Below are positions 9,234 through 18,724 of a stretch of DNA of 64,000 bases, piece by piece. Source of the stretch: Adhaeribacter pallidiroseus (lineage in GTDB: Bacteria > Bacteroidota > Bacteroidia > Cytophagales > Hymenobacteraceae); assembly GCF_003340495.1 (NCBI RefSeq), contig NZ_QASA01000001.1, positions 4,402,001 to 4,466,000 of the forward strand, in the 5' to 3' direction. The notes under the pieces were generated by a model. It saw only the letters and a list, made by a program, of their open reading frames with translations. It was not told where the DNA came from and did no database searches. A program made the position numbers and the translations under genes. Position 1 is the first letter of the stretch; the number at the start of each line of letters is the position of its first letter.

Positions 9234-10630
9234 TACTTGCGGTACTGATCAATTAACCTGGCCAGTGCCCGTTGGGACTCCAGCTCCGGAAAGTATTCAA
9301 ACAACAAGTAATGCTTATCGAAGTCCAAAATTAATGCATTTTCTAAATAATTATACGCTTCTTTATATTTTCCTGCGGAAAGCAGGTAGGCACATAAGCG
9401 ATAATGGAGTTCGGCCGCATCGGGTTGTAGTTCCAGAGCATTGTGGATCAAGTCAATAGCTCCTTCAAAGTTACCCTGGTCGTATAAAATAATCGACCAG
9501 TTTAACCAAATATCTTTGTTGGTAGGCGCCAAAATGCTGGCTTTCTCGTAACTCTCCAGGCTAGACACAATATTTCCTACATTAAATTCCGCTGCGGCTA
9601 AAGCTATCCAGTAGTCGGCGCTATCGGGATAAATAGTGGCGGCTTTCCTAAAAAAATGCAAGGCCTCAAACCACTTTTCCTGGGCATTTAAAATAATACC
9701 AATCCCAAACCAGGCTTCATCCATTTCGGGGTTTAAGTCAATAGCTTTCTGATAATACCGCCGGGATAAGTCCCACTGGCGCAACTTCTCGTAACACTCC
9801 CCGATGTTGCACACAATTTCCGAAGATTGCGGATCCAAAACTGCCGCTGCCGAAAAAGCTTCAATGGCTTTGGTAAATTCTCCTAAACTCACATAGGTAT
9901 TACCCAAATGATTAAAAGCGTCGGTAAAATCTGGTTTAATAATGGTGGCGTATTCAAAAGCAGCTAAAGCTTTATCGTAATCGGCTAATTTGTATTGCAA
10001 TAAGCCCATGTTAAACCAGGCCGTATGCGAATACGGGTCACGGTCGATAAACTCTTGCAGAAATGGCAGGCAACCTTCCAGACTACCGGTAATATCCAGG
10101 CAGTATAAAATTTCCTGAATAGCCATTTCGTTCTCCGGATTTACTTCCAAACATTTCTTGTAATACTTGGCAGCAGACTTAAATTTCCCCCAGGTCTGGT
10201 AAGTTAAACCAATATTAAAAAATACGTCATCCCGATCGGGATGCGCTTCCACTACTTGCTTAAAATAGTCAATAGCCGCCTGGTATTCTCCTTTTTGGGT
10301 ATGAATAACGCCCCGGGTTACCAGCACATCGGCATTATCCGGGTCCAGCAGCGCCACCTGGTCGATCATATCAATAGCTTCGGCAAAATTACCCGCCATA
10401 GCCAGCAACTGGGATTTATCAATTAACAACTCCGTAGAAAACGGATATTGGTTTAAGGCTGCTTCGCAAGCTTGCAAAGCCTTTTTATAATTATAGCTTG
10501 AGGTATAATGATCAATAATAAATTCAAAATCAGATAAATCAAAAAACACAGTTTCGTTTCGGGAAACCATGGCTTCAAATTTCTTTATTATACCCAACTC
10601 TTCGTTTCTTTCTTCCGGATTTTCGTTCAT
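9233..10630 (-). CDS. Tetratricopeptide-repeat protein
   Basis: A 465-residue soluble protein without signal peptide, built almost wholly of TPR units (about 11-12 copies of a 34-residue helix pair), for example AWFNMGLLQYKLADYDKAL, AFNHLGNTYVSLGEFTKAI and DEAWFGIGIILNAQEKWFEAL. TPR arrays bind partner proteins. The first 40 residues are acidic (MNENPEERNEELGIIKKFE). It follows the exopolysaccharide operon by 82 bp on the same strand, so it may be read through from it, but this is not certain. Partner unknown. Confidence 0.92.
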   Translation of the reverse strand: MNENPEERNEELGIIKKFEAMVSRNETVFFDLSDFEFIIDHYTSSYNYKKALQACEAALNQYPFSTELLIDKSQLLAMAGNFAEAIDMIDQVALLDPDNADVLVTRGVIHTQKGEYQAAIDYFKQVVEAHPDRDDVFFNIGLTYQTWGKFKSAAKYYKKCLEVNPENEMAIQEILYCLDITGSLEGCLPFLQEFIDRDPYSHTAWFNMGLLQYKLADYDKALAAFEYATIIKPDFTDAFNHLGNTYVSLGEFTKAIEAFSAAAVLDPQSSEIVCNIGECYEKLRQWDLSRRYYQKAIDLNPEMDEAWFGIGIILNAQEKWFEALHFFRKAATIYPDSADYWIALAAAEFNVGNIVSSLESYEKASILAPTNKDIWLNWSIILYDQGNFEGAIDLIHNALELQPDAAELHYRLCAYLLSAGKYKEAYNYLENALILDFDKHYLLFEYFPELESQRALARLIDQYRK

Positions 10631-10712
10631 TTAATAGTATAGGTTTACCTGCATTTAAATGCAGCTTATACGACAATTTGCAGCACTAAATAGTTTACGT
10701 TTAATTCACATA

Positions 10713-11693
10713 TTATACGGGCAACTGATATTTTTGCCGTAGTTCCCGGCAGCACCAATTTAAGGTTTCTTCGAGGGTTTTAAAGGTAAAAGGCAGTTGT
10801 TTTTTTATTTTATCACTGGTATACAGGTAATTTCTTTTGGTTATGCGAGCCGTGTCTTTGGTAATTAGCGGACGCTTGCCCGTAAAAAAAGACCGGAAAC
10901 TTTCTAGCCGCCAGATTATTTCGGTTAAAACCCCTGGCACCTGGATGCCCGGTGGCTTCCTATTCAAAAACTGAGCTACTTTTTTAAAAAAATCTTGATA
11001 CAACACCTGGCCCGCGTTCAAAATAAAACGTTCGCCGCGTACCTCCGAAAAAGTTAAAGCCAGCATGCTGGCTACCACATCCCGTACATCTACAAAATTA
11101 ATATATCCGTCGGTATAAAAGGCATTTTGGTTAAATACGTATTTAAATAATTGCGTGCTGCTACGCGTCCAATCAGCTGGTCCTAGAACCACGGAGGGGT
11201 TAACTATAACTGCCGCCAGGCCTTCGGCAATGCCGCGCCATACTTCTAATTCTGCAAAGTATTTAGAATTGGCATACACGGATACCGCGGTGCTGGCATC
11301 CCATTTAGCCGTTTCGTCTAAGATGCGGGCACCTTTCTGCTGGCCAATGGCAGCAATAGAACTTACATGACATAATTTTACGCCTTGCCGGGTTAAACAG
11401 GTATTTACCACGTTAGCCGTACCTTCTACGTTTATTTGCTTGAGTAAATCGGCATCTTGCGGAGCATACGACACTAAGCCAGCGCAATGAAATACATAAT
11501 CGTTATCCTGAATAGCTTGTTGTAAAACGCTTACATCCAAAATATCCCCGATGATGTATTGCAGGTTTAAAGGCAGTAGCTGATCAGGAGGCGGCTGGGA
11601 ACGTACCAAAGCTTTTACCTGGTAGCCTTGTTCTAGTAATTGTTGCAACAGGTAAGAACCAATTAAACCGCTGCTACCCGTAACAAACACCAT
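10713..11693 (-). CDS. NAD(P)-dependent epimerase/dehydratase (extended SDR)
   Basis: A 326-residue Rossmann-fold enzyme: the dinucleotide loop VFVTGSSGLIGSYLL is at the very N-terminus, and the catalytic pair YANSK (Tyr and Lys four apart) is near residue 142. The overall layout resembles dihydroflavonol-4-reductase-like and nucleotide-sugar SDR enzymes; substrate cannot be told from sequence. It starts 27 bp after the PHP phosphatase gene, which suggests it is the last gene of the exopolysaccharide operon and may modify a sugar precursor. Confidence 0.88.
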   Translation of the reverse strand: MVFVTGSSGLIGSYLLQQLLEQGYQVKALVRSQPPPDQLLPLNLQYIIGDILDVSVLQQAIQDNDYVFHCAGLVSYAPQDADLLKQINVEGTANVVNTCLTRQGVKLCHVSSIAAIGQQKGARILDETAKWDASTAVSVYANSKYFAELEVWRGIAEGLAAVIVNPSVVLGPADWTRSSTQLFKYVFNQNAFYTDGYINFVDVRDVVASMLALTFSEVRGERFILNAGQVLYQDFFKKVAQFLNRKPPGIQVPGVLTEIIWRLESFRSFFTGKRPLITKDTARITKRNYLYTSDKIKKQLPFTFKTLEETLNWCCRELRQKYQLPV

Positions 11694-11720
11694 AGAATAA
11701 AGCTAATTAAACCAGAAAAA

Positions 11721-12476
11721 TCATAAAGAATAATTACGCAAAGGTAACTCCTGCAGCTTTTTGAACACCGAAGACAAAGGCAATTTTTGCAGAAATCGAA
11801 GCTGTTTTTCGCTGTGCGCATCTGTTCCTACAAAATCGATCAATTTATGGTCCAATAATTTTTTCGCGATTCGTTTGGCTTCTGGTCCATAATAGCCGGT
11901 TAAAGAATTTAAATTTATTTGAAATAAAACCTCTTTTTCGTGCCACTCTACCAAATGCTCCCAACGATTATACAAGTAAGAATAGCGTTCCGGATGTGCC
12001 AGCACGGGCTTATAGCCATTGCTTTTGATTTGAAAAATAATATCCTGAAACCGCATGGGCTCGTTGATGTACGAAGTTTCGATTAGCACATAATTGGCTC
12101 CAAAGCAAAGCAACGGTTGTTTTGCTTCCAACTTTTCCACAAACCACTCGTCCAGGTAATATTCAGCGGCACATTCGAGTGTTATGGCTATTTGTTCTTG
12201 CTGCACGGCAATTTGCAATTCTGCCAGTTTGGCTTTAATATCCGTATCGGTGTTTTTGTAAAAATCGCCCATTACGTGGGGCGTTAAAATAAGCTTGTGA
12301 TAACCCAACTGCTGCATTTTCCGAATCATTGCCATCGCCTGTTCTAAAGACTCGGCTCCGTCGTCTAAACCCGGAAGTACGTGGGCATGCATGTCAGAAC
12401 CGATAAATTTTAAAAAATTTACAGGTTCTGCGGCAGGAGTATTACCTGGAAATAACCTCTTAAAAAAAGAAGCCAT
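11721..12476 (-). CDS. CpsB/YwqE-type PHP-domain protein-tyrosine phosphatase
   Basis: A 251-residue PHP-superfamily metal-dependent phosphatase that removes phosphate from the tyrosine-rich tail of BY-kinases. Metal-binding segments are SDMHAHVLPGLDDGA near residue 28, LTPHVMGDFY near residue 63, VLAHPERY near residue 160 and the C-terminal VGTDAHS near residue 219. It begins 3 bp after the autokinase stop, a tight operon that places kinase and phosphatase under one control. This pair controls chain length and export of surface polysaccharide in other bacteria. Confidence 0.93.
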   Translation of the reverse strand: MASFFKRLFPGNTPAAEPVNFLKFIGSDMHAHVLPGLDDGAESLEQAMAMIRKMQQLGYHKLILTPHVMGDFYKNTDTDIKAKLAELQIAVQQEQIAITLECAAEYYLDEWFVEKLEAKQPLLCFGANYVLIETSYINEPMRFQDIIFQIKSNGYKPVLAHPERYSYLYNRWEHLVEWHEKEVLFQINLNSLTGYYGPEAKRIAKKLLDHKLIDFVGTDAHSEKQLRFLQKLPLSSVFKKLQELPLRNYSL

Positions 12477-12479
12477 CGT

Positions 12480-14915
12480 TTAGGTAAATCTTTTCTTGAA
12501 GCGGGTAACAAAGCTTTCCGGTTGGTCTTCTTCGTAGTACGAGTTAGAGTAGCCATAGCCATACCCGTAACTATACCCATACCCATATCCGTAAGCCACC
12601 ATACTATCCGCGTCATTTAAGATGGTGCACATTTTATTAAAATTATTAATGCGCATAATCTTGTTCATGTTTTTCAAGAAGGTTTTTTTCGAAAATCCGG
12701 CCCGCACAATATAAATCGGAATATCGGCTTTCCGCATTACCAAAATCCCATCCGTTACTAAGCCCACTGGCGGCGTATCCACAATAATTACGTCGTAGGA
12801 ATGATACAACTCTTCCACCATATCATCAAAACTGGAATTTAAAATCAGCTCAGCCGGATTAGGAGGAGTTGGTCCCGCGGATATAAAATCCAGATTGGGC
12901 ATACTGGTGCGCCGGATACATTCGGCTACACTGTGCCGATCAATCAGAATAGTACTGATCCCTTTCGTATTTTCGGCATCAAAAGCCTGGTGAATCTTAG
13001 GCTTTCGTAAGTCTAAATCCAGGATAATTACCCGCTGATTCGATTGCGAAATAATGGCGCCCAAGTTAACCGCCACAAACGTTTTACCCTCGCCGCTCAC
13101 GGTAGAAGTAATTGAAATCAAGCGTTTGTTTTTGGAAGAAGAAATAAATTCTAAATTGGTGCGCACCGACCGGATGGACTCGCTGATCGCCGATTTAGGG
13201 TTTTTGTCGACGATTAATTTAGAAATAGGCAGTTTTTCTTTTTTATACCGCGGAATAACGCCTAAAACTGCCGCGAAAGAACTTCGTTCCAGTTCTGGCA
13301 AACTGGTAATAGTATTATGCAACAAGTAACGGCCCGCTATTAAACCTAAACCTAAAAACAAACCACCGGCCAAGCCAATGCCGTATACTAATAATCTATT
13401 CGGATAAATAGGAGCAGCTGGCCGGGAAGCTGGTGCCAGAATTTGAAAATCGGGTACAGTGCCCGCTCGCGCAATACCAAATTCTACCTTCTTATCCATT
13501 AACATCAGGTAAAACTTTTCGTGCAAGTCAAAAAGCCGTTGTAACCGGGCGCGTTGCGTTTCCTTACCGGGCATTTGCAGCAATTCCTGCTGAATATTCC
13601 GGATGTTTGTATCAATTAAATTTACTTCCTTTTGCAAAAGCAGCTTGTTTTGCGCTAACAGCTTCCGCACGGCTTTTTCCGAAAAATCAATTTCTTCTTC
13701 GAGCAACTGGTAAGCTTTGGTAGTAGTTTTATAAGACTGCATCATTAAGCTACGGTCCAGTTGCAGGTTACTTAGCTGAGAAATCCGGTTAGAAAGCTGT
13801 TCGTCATCTAATTCTTTCAGCGAAGGAATCATCTGGTCCAAAGAAGTATTCCGGCCTATTAACTGGTCAATTTCGTTTAGCAAAGATAATTCCATGCGCA
13901 GATCAACGCGTTGCTTATTCAGATCTTCCAGCTTCGTCATCTGTTTGTTTACATCGGCCCGAACATCATAGGTTTTATTTTGCTTCACAAAATTCTCCAT
14001 CTGAATCTCGGAGTTCCCCAGATTTTCGTTGGTTTCTTTTAACTGCTCATCCAAGAAAGAAAGGGTTTGGCGGGTGGCCATATCTTTTAAAGCAATTTTC
14101 TGCTCCAGGTACACCGAATCAATAGAATTTACAATTTCATGCGCTTTAAATGGATTATGGTCGGTGAAAGAAATATCAACAGTGCTGGCATCTAAATTAA
14201 CGATATTAACCGCCACATTAGAGGTAAGGTATTGCCGGATAGCCCCGGTGCTGTTGATGGTGAAGTAATACTTTTGCGCCAGAATGTCGGAATTTAAAGG
14301 CGCCGTTAATTTTAAAGTAAAAGTAAAACCCGGCTTTTGTACGGGCTCACCAATAGTATGCTCTTCGGTTACTTCCTGATCACCTTGTACATATGATAGG
14401 TTATAACGAGTAGCGTCTAATATAGAAACTCCAAACTTAATATTATAGTAAGCCTCATTGGACATTTCGTAGCTGATATGAAACGGAGAAGATCGGTATA
14501 ATTCTTCGTTCAAAATATTACCTATCGCGTAGTAGCTAATATCTAAAGGTAATTTTTGCTGGAGGCGCTCGTACGTTAAATTTGATTTGATAATTTCGAT
14601 CTCACCAGACAGGTTCGACAGGTTTTGCTGATTTTCAATGGTACCATCTAAACCTAAACGACCAGCTTCGGATTGTTCATCAATTTTTAAAGTAGAGGAA
14701 GATTTGTATAAAGGTTTGGTATAACGGAGAAACAAAAAAGACCCGATTAAACCCAGAACAATTAACAGTGCTACCCAAATCAAGCTTTTCCGCACCAAGC
14801 TGAGCAGCATGATAAAATCAATATCACTGCCACGGCTTTCCTCTTCTACTTCAATGGTAGAAGCATAATTACTGTTATCCAGTTCCTCCAGCACAATGCT
14901 TTCTTTATTCGCCAT
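12480..14915 (-). CDS. Polysaccharide-biosynthesis tyrosine autokinase (Wzc-like BY-kinase)
   Basis: An 811-residue inner-membrane copolymerase with fused kinase. Order: cytoplasmic N-terminus; first membrane helix at about 44-66 (LIWVALLIVLGLIGSFLFL); a long periplasmic Wzz domain with coiled coil to about 480; second helix at about 505-525; then the kinase domain with Walker A TSTVSGEGKTF, Walker A' VIILDLDLRKPK and Walker B VIIVDTPPVGLV. The last 40 residues carry a tyrosine cluster, 10 Tyr in 20 residues built from Y-G units, which is the autophosphorylation site. It lies between the export lipoprotein (38 bp upstream) and its PHP phosphatase (3 bp downstream). Confidence 0.95.
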   Translation of the reverse strand: MANKESIVLEELDNSNYASTIEVEEESRGSDIDFIMLLSLVRKSLIWVALLIVLGLIGSFLFLRYTKPLYKSSSTLKIDEQSEAGRLGLDGTIENQQNLSNLSGEIEIIKSNLTYERLQQKLPLDISYYAIGNILNEELYRSSPFHISYEMSNEAYYNIKFGVSILDATRYNLSYVQGDQEVTEEHTIGEPVQKPGFTFTLKLTAPLNSDILAQKYYFTINSTGAIRQYLTSNVAVNIVNLDASTVDISFTDHNPFKAHEIVNSIDSVYLEQKIALKDMATRQTLSFLDEQLKETNENLGNSEIQMENFVKQNKTYDVRADVNKQMTKLEDLNKQRVDLRMELSLLNEIDQLIGRNTSLDQMIPSLKELDDEQLSNRISQLSNLQLDRSLMMQSYKTTTKAYQLLEEEIDFSEKAVRKLLAQNKLLLQKEVNLIDTNIRNIQQELLQMPGKETQRARLQRLFDLHEKFYLMLMDKKVEFGIARAGTVPDFQILAPASRPAAPIYPNRLLVYGIGLAGGLFLGLGLIAGRYLLHNTITSLPELERSSFAAVLGVIPRYKKEKLPISKLIVDKNPKSAISESIRSVRTNLEFISSSKNKRLISITSTVSGEGKTFVAVNLGAIISQSNQRVIILDLDLRKPKIHQAFDAENTKGISTILIDRHSVAECIRRTSMPNLDFISAGPTPPNPAELILNSSFDDMVEELYHSYDVIIVDTPPVGLVTDGILVMRKADIPIYIVRAGFSKKTFLKNMNKIMRINNFNKMCTILNDADSMVAYGYGYGYSYGYGYGYSNSYYEEDQPESFVTRFKKRFT

Positions 14916-14953
14916 TCAACTTTGTGTTATTATTAAGTTAAACACAACTTAAT

Positions 14954-15817
14954 TTATAAGTTTTTAATTAACAAATAGGTAGAGACAACTCCTACAAACG
15001 TATTGATAACGGGAGTTACATCGCGTAATAATTCAAAGAAAAGCCGCTGATTAGGCTCAATGTAAACAACATCATTAGGCTCTACGTATAAGCTGGCCCT
15101 TTTCATCCCATCGATGGTACTTAAATCCACTAATTGCACAATTGGATCATGGTCCAGATAGTCCCGGATAATCCGAATATTGTGCGCTTTTCCTTCCCGA
15201 GTTACCCCACCGGACTGAGCCAGCACTTCAAATAAATTCATATTATCATTCGACATTTGAATAACGTTCCCCCCGTTTGCCCCCAAAACAAAAATCCGGT
15301 TATTCGTAACATGCGTAGATACAAATGGTTCTACGTAATAAGTAGCGTACAACGTTTGCAGCAAGGAGTCGGTTTGCAGTAAGGTAAGACCAGATACTTT
15401 TACATAATCTACCATGGGCAACTTTACCAGACCATTGTGTTGCACTAGAAACTCCGTATTATTATAATACCCTTGGCCACCTTGTGCCGAGCCTCCCCGC
15501 TGCGTACGCGAAGAACCCCGATTAGCCCCGCCACCTTGATTACCTATACCACCGGGAGCGCCAAAAGGTAATTCTCCATTCGGATCAAAAATACGCTCTC
15601 CTTTATTGGTGTACACCCGTACATCTATATAATCGTTCGGTTGAATGATATAGTTCCGTTCCACCGTAGCTAAAGATTGCTTCAGCTTGTCTACGTTTAT
15701 GTCGCCGGTAGTTTTAAACATAATATTTTGGTTATAACTGCTGCGGCAGGAAAAAAAAGAGAAAGCAAGAATAAAACTGAAAAACAGATTTAAACGAAGC
15801 CGGGAGAGAATATGCAT
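14954..15817 (-). CDS. Polysaccharide export lipoprotein (Wza/BexD family)
   Basis: A 287-residue outer-membrane export protein. The signal peptide ends in the lipobox FSFFSC near residue 24. The Poly_export domain follows (NYIIQPNDYIDVRVYTNKG, about 55-73), then a Gly/Ser/Gln-rich insert (about 85-122), a SLBB-like domain (IFVLGANGGNVIQM), and a C-terminal helix VINTFVGVVSTYLLIKNL that could insert in the outer membrane. It is the first gene of the operon that continues with the autokinase, the PHP phosphatase and the epimerase. Its 266-bp upstream spacer is shared with the divergent acyl-CoA dehydrogenase gene. Confidence 0.93.
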   Translation of the reverse strand: MHILSRLRLNLFFSFILAFSFFSCRSSYNQNIMFKTTGDINVDKLKQSLATVERNYIIQPNDYIDVRVYTNKGERIFDPNGELPFGAPGGIGNQGGGANRGSSRTQRGGSAQGGQGYYNNTEFLVQHNGLVKLPMVDYVKVSGLTLLQTDSLLQTLYATYYVEPFVSTHVTNNRIFVLGANGGNVIQMSNDNMNLFEVLAQSGGVTREGKAHNIRIIRDYLDHDPIVQLVDLSTIDGMKRASLYVEPNDVVYIEPNQRLFFELLRDVTPVINTFVGVVSTYLLIKNL

Positions 15818-16083
15818 TTATTAATTTATTGATAATGAAAGCAATGCTTTTTCGTTATTTCTAACGGCTAAGCGGTTTTTTTATTTAAAGTAAAGCACAA
15901 AGAAAGTTAAATTCTACGTGCTTTCAAAAGATAAAGTACGTGGCTAGGTCTTACGATCATTTCCTGCTAAAAGCAACAGGATCACGTTTGATTTCCCAAT
16001 TAGCTTTTTAACTAAATAAGTAATCCGCTATTATCGCTCCAGTGCGTTTAATACAAACCTAATTTTGAAGCAATAACAATACG

Positions 16084-17223
16084 ATGCAAACAACATTAAC
16101 AGAAAACCAACAATTTATTACCGAGATGATCCGGGAATTCGGCACCAAAAACATAAAGCCTTTTATGATGGAATGGGACGAAAAGCAGGAGTTTCCCATA
16201 GAAATATTTAAAAAATTAGGAGATCTAGGGTTGATGGGCGTGTTGGTTCCGGAACAATACGGGGGCGCTGGTTTTGGTTACAAAGAGTACGTAACCGCTA
16301 TCGTGGAGCTTTCAAAAATAGACGGTTCAATCGGGTTATCTATGGCCGCACACAATTCTTTATGTACCGGCCATATCTTACAATTTGGGAGCGAAGAACA
16401 AAAACAAAAATGGTTACCTAAACTGGCTAGCGCTGAATATATTGGAGCCTGGGGCTTAACCGAACCAAACACCGGTTCGGACGCGGGCAATATGCGAACT
16501 GTTGCCGAACCGGACGGAGATTATTATGTACTCAACGGAGCTAAAAATTTTATTACTCATGGTAAATCCAGTAACATAGCCGTAGTTATTGCCCGCACGG
16601 GTGCAGTAGGTGATTCGCATGGCATGACCGCTTTTGTAATTGAAAAACCGCACCAAGGTTTTACCCATGGCCGCAAAGAAAACAAGCTAGGCATGCGGGC
16701 CTCCGAAACTACCGAGCTTATTTTAACGGATTGCCGCGTACACCGCGACAATATTCTGGGCGAAGTAGGCGATGGTTTTGTGCAATCGATGAAAATACTC
16801 GATGGTGGCCGTATTTCTATTGCCGCCCTTAGTTTAGGAATGGCGCAAGGAGCCTACGAGGTTGCATTTAATTATGCGCAGGAACGGCAGCAATTCAATC
16901 AATCCTTAATCAACTTCCAGGCTATCGCTTTTAAATTAGCCGATATAGCTACCGAAATTGCGGCGGCTTCTTTGCTCACTTACCGGGCCGCCGATTTAAA
17001 AGACCAGGGTGAAAACGTAACGAAAGAATCGGCCATGGCCAAGTATTACGCCTCAGAAGTATGCGTGCGGGCCGCCAACGAAGCGGTGCAAATATTAGGA
17101 GGCTACGGCTTTACCAAAGATTATCCGGCCGAAAAATATTACCGCGATGCTAAATTATGCACCATTGGCGAAGGCACTTCCGAGATTCAAAAGCTAGTTA
17201 TTTCGCGGGAAGTTTTGCGGTAA
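16084..17223 (+). CDS. Acyl-CoA dehydrogenase
   Basis: A 379-residue flavoprotein that oxidises acyl-CoA to trans-2-enoyl-CoA, feeding electrons to ETF. The FAD/substrate motif LTEPNTGSDAGNM is near residue 127, and the C-terminal catalytic Glu is in IGEGTSEIQKLV near residue 362, as in short- and branched-chain enzymes. GGYGFTKDYPAEKYYRD is the second family signature. The length is standard. A TAATTTTG box at 16060-16067 is a candidate -7 element without a clear -33 partner. Chain-length preference cannot be read from sequence. Confidence 0.95.
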   Translation: MQTTLTENQQFITEMIREFGTKNIKPFMMEWDEKQEFPIEIFKKLGDLGLMGVLVPEQYGGAGFGYKEYVTAIVELSKIDGSIGLSMAAHNSLCTGHILQFGSEEQKQKWLPKLASAEYIGAWGLTEPNTGSDAGNMRTVAEPDGDYYVLNGAKNFITHGKSSNIAVVIARTGAVGDSHGMTAFVIEKPHQGFTHGRKENKLGMRASETTELILTDCRVHRDNILGEVGDGFVQSMKILDGGRISIAALSLGMAQGAYEVAFNYAQERQQFNQSLINFQAIAFKLADIATEIAAASLLTYRAADLKDQGENVTKESAMAKYYASEVCVRAANEAVQILGGYGFTKDYPAEKYYRDAKLCTIGEGTSEIQKLVISREVLR

Positions 17224-17496
17224 GGATTCAGGAATTCAATTTCTAATTATATCGAAATTCGTCGGTTCCGGAATTTAGAAATGCTAAATCTGTCATCCTT
17301 ACTTTTATAATAGTATTTCTAACTTTTTAGTTTTAACTGATTAATTAACTATAAAAAAAGTAACTATAAAAGAAGAAAACATATCTTAATCAATACTTTG
17401 AAGAAGAGGCATTTGCTTGTTTTGGTTGATTTTTTAAATTTTATTACGGTTTAGAGTAATCAAGTAAAACCTTTTACTTAAAAATAAAACCTTTTA

Positions 17497-17528
17497 CTTG
17501 ATTTTAAGTAATGTTGTATCTAAATTTG
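17497..17528 (+). promoter_or_regulatory. Bacteroidota-type promoter of rpsU, with 15-bp direct repeats just upstream
   Basis: CTTG at 17497-17500 and TAAATTTG at 17521-17528 are 20 bp apart, matching the phylum's primary-sigma consensus (-33 TTTG / -7 TAnnTTTG). The rpsU ATG follows 28 bp later. The 15-mer TAAAACCTTTTACTT occurs exactly at 17465-17479 and 17485-17499, a 20-bp period that overlaps the -33 box and could be a regulator site. The rest of the 17224-17556 gap shows no gene. Confidence 0.65.
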
Positions 17529-17556
17529 CAATCCCTAAAAATCAGTAAAACAGAAC

Positions 17557-17751
17557 ATGATCATTGTAAACGTAAAAGATAACGAATCAGTAGACAGAGC
17601 TCTTAAAAGATTTAAGAAAAAATTCGAAAAAACCGGTGTGTTAAAAGAATTACGCGCCCGGACTTATTTTGAAAAACCTTCGGTTAGCAAGAAGAAACAA
17701 AAAGAAAGAGCCGTATACAAGCAACAGCTTTTTGTAAACGAAAACTACTAA
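17557..17751 (+). CDS. rpsU: 30S ribosomal protein S21
   Basis: The 64-residue basic protein begins MIIVNVKDNESVDRALKRFKKKFEKTG, the S21 signature, and has the usual Lys/Arg-rich C-terminal helix region. S21 sits near the 3' end of 16S rRNA and in Bacteroidota helps to hide the anti-Shine-Dalgarno sequence. It heads a plus-strand group with the recombinase and hpf genes, an order seen widely in this phylum. Confidence 0.97.
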   Translation: MIIVNVKDNESVDRALKRFKKKFEKTGVLKELRARTYFEKPSVSKKKQKERAVYKQQLFVNENY

Positions 17752-17821
17752 TTATTCGTATCCGATATATTTATTCCATAAATTAGTACTACTCTTAGCC
17801 TGGCTAATCTAGTACTGATTT

Positions 17822-18700
17822 ATGGAATTATTTTTTAAATATTTACAGTACGAGAAGCGGTATAGCCCCCATACCATGCTTTCGTATAAAACCGATTTAG
17901 GCCAGTTCGCCGAATACCTGCAAACCACCTACCAGATTACCGACGCCGCTGAGGCCGACTTTCATATTATCCGCTCCTGGCTGGTAAGCCTCGTCCAAAA
18001 AGATCTGGATTCCCGCACCATTAACCGCAAAATTGCTTGTCTGCGATCTTATTATAAATTTTTGCTCCGCGAAGAGCGCATTACTAAAAATCCCACTTTA
18101 CGGATTAAGCCGCCTAAAGCATCCAAAAAGTTACCGGCTTTTGTCGCCGAAAATGCTTTTAATGCATTGCTGGATTCTTTTGAATTTGAGGATTCGTTTG
18201 CCGGCTACCGCGATAAATTAATTTTAGAATTTTTGTATGGCACTGGTATGCGCCTCTCCGAATTAATTGGCGTTTCCCACGCCGATGTAAATTTGCCCGG
18301 CGGTACGGTGAAGGTACTGGGCAAAGGCAATAAAGAACGTTTAATTCCTCTAAACGACTCCTTGGTTAGTTGCTTGAATACCTACCTGGAAAAGAAAAAA
18401 AGTGAGTTCCCGGATAACCCTACCAATCGGCTGCTCGTTACTAATAAACTGGTGCCGCTTTATCCAAAATTTGTGTATAGAACCGTAAAAAAGCATATTG
18501 GCATGATTACCACTTCCGGCCATACCAATCCGCACGTGCTGCGCCATTCGTTTGCCACCCATTTGTTAAACAAGGGAGCTGATTTGAATGCCATTAAAGA
18601 TTTACTGGGTCATGCTAGTTTGGCGGCTACACAGGTGTATACACATAATTCGATCGAAAAACTAAAATCAATTTTCGATAAAGCGCATCCGAAAGCATAA
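17822..18700 (+). CDS. xerC: XerC/XerD-type tyrosine recombinase
   Basis: A 292-residue site-specific recombinase of the type that resolves chromosome dimers. The N-terminal SAM-like domain (SPHTMLSYKTDLGQF) is followed by a catalytic domain carrying the Arg in GTGMRLSELI near residue 141, the Lys in GKGNKERLIPL, the His/Arg in HVLRHSFATHLL near residue 238, the second His in LGHASLAATQ and the nucleophile Tyr in QVYTHNS near residue 273. The full catalytic set is present. Assignment to XerC rather than XerD is not certain from sequence alone. Its position between rpsU and hpf argues for a core gene and not a mobile integrase. Confidence 0.9.
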   Translation: MELFFKYLQYEKRYSPHTMLSYKTDLGQFAEYLQTTYQITDAAEADFHIIRSWLVSLVQKDLDSRTINRKIACLRSYYKFLLREERITKNPTLRIKPPKASKKLPAFVAENAFNALLDSFEFEDSFAGYRDKLILEFLYGTGMRLSELIGVSHADVNLPGGTVKVLGKGNKERLIPLNDSLVSCLNTYLEKKKSEFPDNPTNRLLVTNKLVPLYPKFVYRTVKKHIGMITTSGHTNPHVLRHSFATHLLNKGADLNAIKDLLGHASLAATQVYTHNSIEKLKSIFDKAHPKA

Positions 18701-18724
18701 GTTTCACTTTAACTATTATCGACT

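Noticed and set aside
17822-18700. Integrase of the accessory island
   Set aside because: It is 29 kb away, sits between rpsU and hpf as in many relatives, and looks like the core Xer recombinase.
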